Source of the DNA: CAXMQZ01 sp963719055
GTDB taxonomy: Bacteria; Acidobacteriota; Thermoanaerobaculia; Multivoradales; JAHEKO01
Length of the DNA stretch: 64,000 bases
Assembly (NCBI GenBank): GCA_963719055.1
Contig: CAVRAU010000027.1
Span: forward strand, 186,001-250,000
Direction: 5' to 3'
The translations under genes and the position numbers were made by a program. The notes under the pieces were generated by a model, which made no database searches, was not told where the DNA came from, and worked only from the letters and a program-made list of their open reading frames with translations. Of the stretch, positions 61,521-64,000 are shown in pieces (within the stretch, counting starts at the first letter, position 1; every line of letters starts with the position of its first letter).

Positions 61521-61901
61521 ATGCGTGAGTATGAGCTGATGTTCGTGATCGACCCTCGTCTGACGGACGAGGAGATCGTCGCTCTGGGTGATCAGTACAA
61601 AGAGATGATCCAGGCCGCCGGCGGAGACGTCTGGCGAGAAGAGAGCTGGGGCAAGCGCAAGCTTGCCTACCAGATCAACAAGCTGAGTGAGGGGAGCTAC
61701 ATGCTCTTTCACATTCGCAGCGACCATGGGGGTGTTTTCAACGAGGTCGAGCAGCGAATGCGACAGAACGAGAGGGTATTGCGGTATCTGACGATTCGCA
61801 CCAACGCTGGCCGGCTGCGCCACCGTGCAGCCAGGGAAGAGGCGACTCCGGAGGTCACGGAGACTGGATCGGCGGCGACCGTTGCAGAGGAGGCCAACTG
61901 A
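61521..61901 (+). CDS. rpsF: 30S ribosomal protein S6
   Basis: A 126-residue S6: MREYELMFVIDPRLTDEEI, GGDVWREESWGKRKLAYQINKLSEGSYMLFHI, and FNEVEQRMRQNERVLRYLTIR, with a C-terminal tail. It binds S18 in the 30S platform. GGGAGG precedes the start. Its stop overlaps the rpsR ATG by one base (TGATG). Confidence 0.97.
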   Translation: MREYELMFVIDPRLTDEEIVALGDQYKEMIQAAGGDVWREESWGKRKLAYQINKLSEGSYMLFHIRSDHGGVFNEVEQRMRQNERVLRYLTIRTNAGRLRHRAAREEATPEVTETGSAATVAEEAN

Positions 61902-62149
61902 TGGCTGCCCGAGGAACTGGTGGAAAGAAGAAGACCTTCTTTCGTCGTCGCAAGGTCTGCCGGATGTGTGCAGACAAGATCTCCACGATCGACTACAAGG
62001 ACACGAGGTTTCTTCAACAGTACCTCGTCGAGCGCTCCAAGATTCTGCCGCGGCGAATCTCCGGCACGTGTGCGAAGCATCAGCGGATCATTCAACAGGC
62101 CATCAAGCGCGCCCGCCACGTGGCATTGCTGCCTTATACGAGCGAATAG
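61901..62149 (+). CDS. rpsR: 30S ribosomal protein S18
   Basis: An 82-residue S18 with KKTFFRRRKVCRMCADKISTIDYKD, FLQQYLVERSKILPRRISGTCAKHQR and IKRARHVALLPYTSE. The cysteines (CRMC and GTC) are the zinc-binding C+ form. It is translated directly after S6. Confidence 0.97.
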   Translation: MAARGTGGKKKTFFRRRKVCRMCADKISTIDYKDTRFLQQYLVERSKILPRRISGTCAKHQRIIQQAIKRARHVALLPYTSE

Positions 62150-62161
62150 AGGATTCCGAGA

Positions 62162-62608
62162 ATGCGTGTGATCTTGATGCAGGATGTATTGCATACCGGC
62201 AAGCGCGGTGAGGTCATTGATGTCAAGCCCGGGTATGCGAGGAACTATCTGATTCCACAGGGCCTGGCTCTCCAGGCGACGCCAGGAAATCTTAAATTCT
62301 TCGAGCAGCAGAGAGGCAAGATCGACGCCCGCCATGCGAAGGAGCGAGAGGCTGCAGCCCAGATCGCCGGGGTCATGGCCGGAATTCGACTGAGCATCGC
62401 CAAGAGGGTGGGGGAGAGTGAGACGCTCTACGGGTCGGTCTCGGCAACTGAAGTTGCCGAGATGCTGGAACAGAAGGGCGTCACGGTAGATCGACGCCGC
62501 ATCGATCTGGAGGGAGGAATCAAGACCCTGGGTGATCATCAGGTGCGCGTCGAGCTGCATCCCGAGGTGGTCGCCGAGGTGACCGTCACCGTGACCGCCG
62601 AAGAGTAG
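62162..62608 (+). CDS. rplI: 50S ribosomal protein L9
   Basis: A 148-residue L9: MRVILMQDVLHTGKRGEVIDVKPGYARNYLIPQGLA (N-terminal RNA-binding domain with KPGYARNYL) linked by a helix to a C-terminal domain with LYGSVSATEVAEMLEQKG. It completes rpsF-rpsR-rplI. The replicative helicase gene that often follows is absent. Confidence 0.97.
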   Translation: MRVILMQDVLHTGKRGEVIDVKPGYARNYLIPQGLALQATPGNLKFFEQQRGKIDARHAKEREAAAQIAGVMAGIRLSIAKRVGESETLYGSVSATEVAEMLEQKGVTVDRRRIDLEGGIKTLGDHQVRVELHPEVVAEVTVTVTAEE

Positions 62609-62614
62609 CTCGGG

Positions 62615-63832
62615 ATGTCCCACCCGGCGCCAGAGGATCCGGGGAGAGTCGAGAACCAGGAAGGCCTCGGCGAGGCTTTTCGTGATCTTTCCACCTGGCG
62701 CCAACGGTGGGAGGCCGAAAAGGCCTTTGCAGTTCCGAGCCAACCCACGGGTCTGAAGGGGCGGGTGAGCGCTCTGTTCAAGCGGGCCCTGGATCCGCTG
62801 GTCACTGCCCTGTGGAAGCGTCAGACTGCTTTCAATCTCTCGGTGATCAACCACTTGGAGGCTGCCGCCCGAACTCGCGGGGACCTGCAGGAGGTGCGCA
62901 ATGATCTGCTGCGGGACGTGCAGAACAACCACCGACGGATCTCACATCTCGAGGCTTTCAAACGTGAAGGCTTCAGCGATGTGATGCGGCACTCGGATGC
63001 TCTCTATGCCGTGGTAGATCAGAAGCTGGATCGTTACCGCCGACAGAGTCAGGATCTCTGGAGTCGGCTGGGAAGTTTATTGGCGCGCGTGGAAGGGACA
63101 GAGAGTCCGGGCCTGGCCGCGGAGCTCGAAGAAGGCTGGCGAGAGCAAGGCTATCGGAGTCTGGAAGATCGTTTTCGCGGCACGCAGGAAGACATCGCTA
63201 AACGGGTGGCCACGTATCTGCCGTTCCTGCCGCCGGCCGGGGAGGTGCTGGATCTCGGCTGTGGACGAGGGGAAGCGCTGGAGGTCGTGGGCGCGCGAGG
63301 ATTGGAGGTCCGGGGGGTCGATCTCAGTGCCGAAATGGTGGACGAGTGTCGCGGCCGCGGTTTGACTGCGAGCTGTGGGGATCTTTTCGAGGCGTTGGCA
63401 GATTGTCGGGAGGGGTCTCTCGCCGGAGTCCTATCCCTACATGTCATCGAGCATCTGGACGGCGCGGATGTCGACAAGCTGATCCGGCTGGCCTGGCGGG
63501 CCCTCGACGCCGGCGGCGCGCTCATTCTGGAAACGCCGAATCCACTCTCCTTGGTAGTGGCGGCTCGAAACTTCTGGCGCGATCCCACCCACCGCCGGCC
63601 GATTCACCCCGATACCCTGGCTTTCCTGTTCGGCGAAGCAGGGTTCGAATCCGTCGAACGACTCGATATGCGTCCCTTCGGTGAGGAGGAGCAGCTACCC
63701 GAGGTGAATCTCTCGGAGGTCCCCGCCGATCTGAAGATCCTGGCAGAGGGCGTTAACGAGATCCGTGATCACCTCGATGCGCTGCTCTACGGATACCAGG
63801 ACTACGCCATCGTGGGCAAGAAACCCGCCTAG
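62615..63832 (+). CDS. SAM-dependent methyltransferase with helical N-terminal domain
   Basis: A 405-residue protein. Residues 1-190 are helical and charged, with coiled-coil character (EAAARTRGDLQEVRNDLLRDVQ). The class I methyltransferase follows: VLDLGCGRGEALEVVGARG (motif I, near 213), GVDLSAEMVDECRGRG, VLSLHVIEHLDG, ILETPNPLSLVVAARNFWRDPTHRRPIHPD. The last segment resembles methyltransferases of polysaccharide (O-antigen-type) clusters. It lies six bases after rplI. Substrate unknown. Confidence 0.8.
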   Translation: MSHPAPEDPGRVENQEGLGEAFRDLSTWRQRWEAEKAFAVPSQPTGLKGRVSALFKRALDPLVTALWKRQTAFNLSVINHLEAAARTRGDLQEVRNDLLRDVQNNHRRISHLEAFKREGFSDVMRHSDALYAVVDQKLDRYRRQSQDLWSRLGSLLARVEGTESPGLAAELEEGWREQGYRSLEDRFRGTQEDIAKRVATYLPFLPPAGEVLDLGCGRGEALEVVGARGLEVRGVDLSAEMVDECRGRGLTASCGDLFEALADCREGSLAGVLSLHVIEHLDGADVDKLIRLAWRALDAGGALILETPNPLSLVVAARNFWRDPTHRRPIHPDTLAFLFGEAGFESVERLDMRPFGEEEQLPEVNLSEVPADLKILAEGVNEIRDHLDALLYGYQDYAIVGKKPA

Positions 63833-63844
63833 CTCCGGACTCAC

Positions 63845-64000
63845 TCAGTCTTCAGCCCAGATTTCTTGAATCAGCGTCCAGTCCTCGACGTTGTCAGGCA
63901 TCCTTTCGCCTGCCTTGGCGAGGTAGAAGGGGCGTTGTTGGTACCAGGGCAGGCGCATGATCCGTTGCCACTCGGGATCATAGAGTCGGGTAGGCTCGGT
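63845..64000 (-). CDS. Unidentified protein, C-terminal end only
   Basis: An open frame from the window edge to a stop at 63847-63845, 51 residues: RLYDPEWQRIMRLPWYQQRPFYL then DNVEDWTLIQEIWAED. The composition (Trp/Tyr-rich, acidic end) looks like a real enzyme terminus, and it converges with the methyltransferase gene. No family is recognised. Confidence 0.5.
   Translation of the reverse strand, partial: TEPTRLYDPEWQRIMRLPWYQQRPFYLAKAGERMPDNVEDWTLIQEIWAED

Noticed and set aside
1..64000. CRISPR arrays, insertion sequences, toxin-antitoxin pairs, rRNA genes
   Set aside because: No regularly spaced repeats, transposase motifs or terminal inverted repeats were seen on reading both strands; base composition looks uniform.

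Overview
The window is a GC-rich (roughly 60% by eye), gene-dense stretch of a bacterial chromosome with nearly all housekeeping content. It has about 66 protein genes and one tRNA. There is no rRNA, CRISPR array, insertion sequence, integrase or phage module, and no gene-free stretch longer than about 200 bases. Two tandem secreted VWA proteins at 8.4-11.9 kb resemble the acidobacterial VWFA-related family (TIGR03436). With the gene content (ypdA, spoVG, PhoH/YbeY/CorC/Era, FmdB, TPR and MshEN proteins) they suggest an Acidobacteriota genome, perhaps Thermoanaerobaculia-like. That placement is an inference from gene families; no phylogeny was run.

Layout. 0-8.3 kb: end of an unknown secreted protein, then cinA-plsY-gpsA, guaA, a glutaredoxin-like gene, a DHH phosphoesterase, lgt and ypdA. 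8.4-12.7 kb: two VWA proteins, a holin-III-like membrane protein and a tiny membrane protein. 12.8-16.4 kb: DUF2064, nnr, tsaE and a 3-hydroxyacyl-CoA dehydrogenase. 16.6-20.2 kb: the conserved phoH-ybeY-corC-era operon. 20.3-29.1 kb: an S1-domain protein, small hydrolases, a HAD nucleotidase, arsC, a sirtuin, a rhodanese, sufE and an FmdB-like protein. 29.2-37.2 kb: murJ, rpiB, a DUF4126 protein, then a split hydantoinase/5-oxoprolinase (A and B) with an NRAMP-like transporter. 37.2-43 kb: an M48 lipoprotein protease, trxB-MoxR-VWA and a ferritin. 43-46.5 kb: psd-pssA-(Asd-like) and tsaB. 46.5-54.8 kb: mutS, ssb, dtd, an M50 protease, hup, a c-di-GMP-type MshEN protein and a large TPR protein. 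54.8-64 kb: lolB-like, ispE, spoVG, tRNA-Gln, prs, rplY, pth, hppA, rpsF-rpsR-rplI, a methyltransferase and a partial gene.

The most striking property is that 17 genes, many normally essential (gpsA, tsaE, ybeY, era, ispE, pssA), are each split between two frames. There are 20 junctions. Every one has the same net sense: +1, meaning one surplus base. I annotated these as single genes spanning the junction and give the junction position in each entry. Most junctions lie beside a base that could have been duplicated, so insertion-type sequencing error is the leading explanation. Translational +1 frameshifting is the alternative worth excluding.

Functionally the region serves membrane lipid synthesis (plsY, gpsA, psd, pssA, ispE), envelope assembly (lgt, murJ, lolB-like, M48), translation and tRNA quality (tsaB, tsaE, dtd, pth, era, ybeY, ribosomal proteins), redox and metal homeostasis (ypdA, trxB, ferritin, sufE, arsC) and genome maintenance (mutS, ssb, hup).
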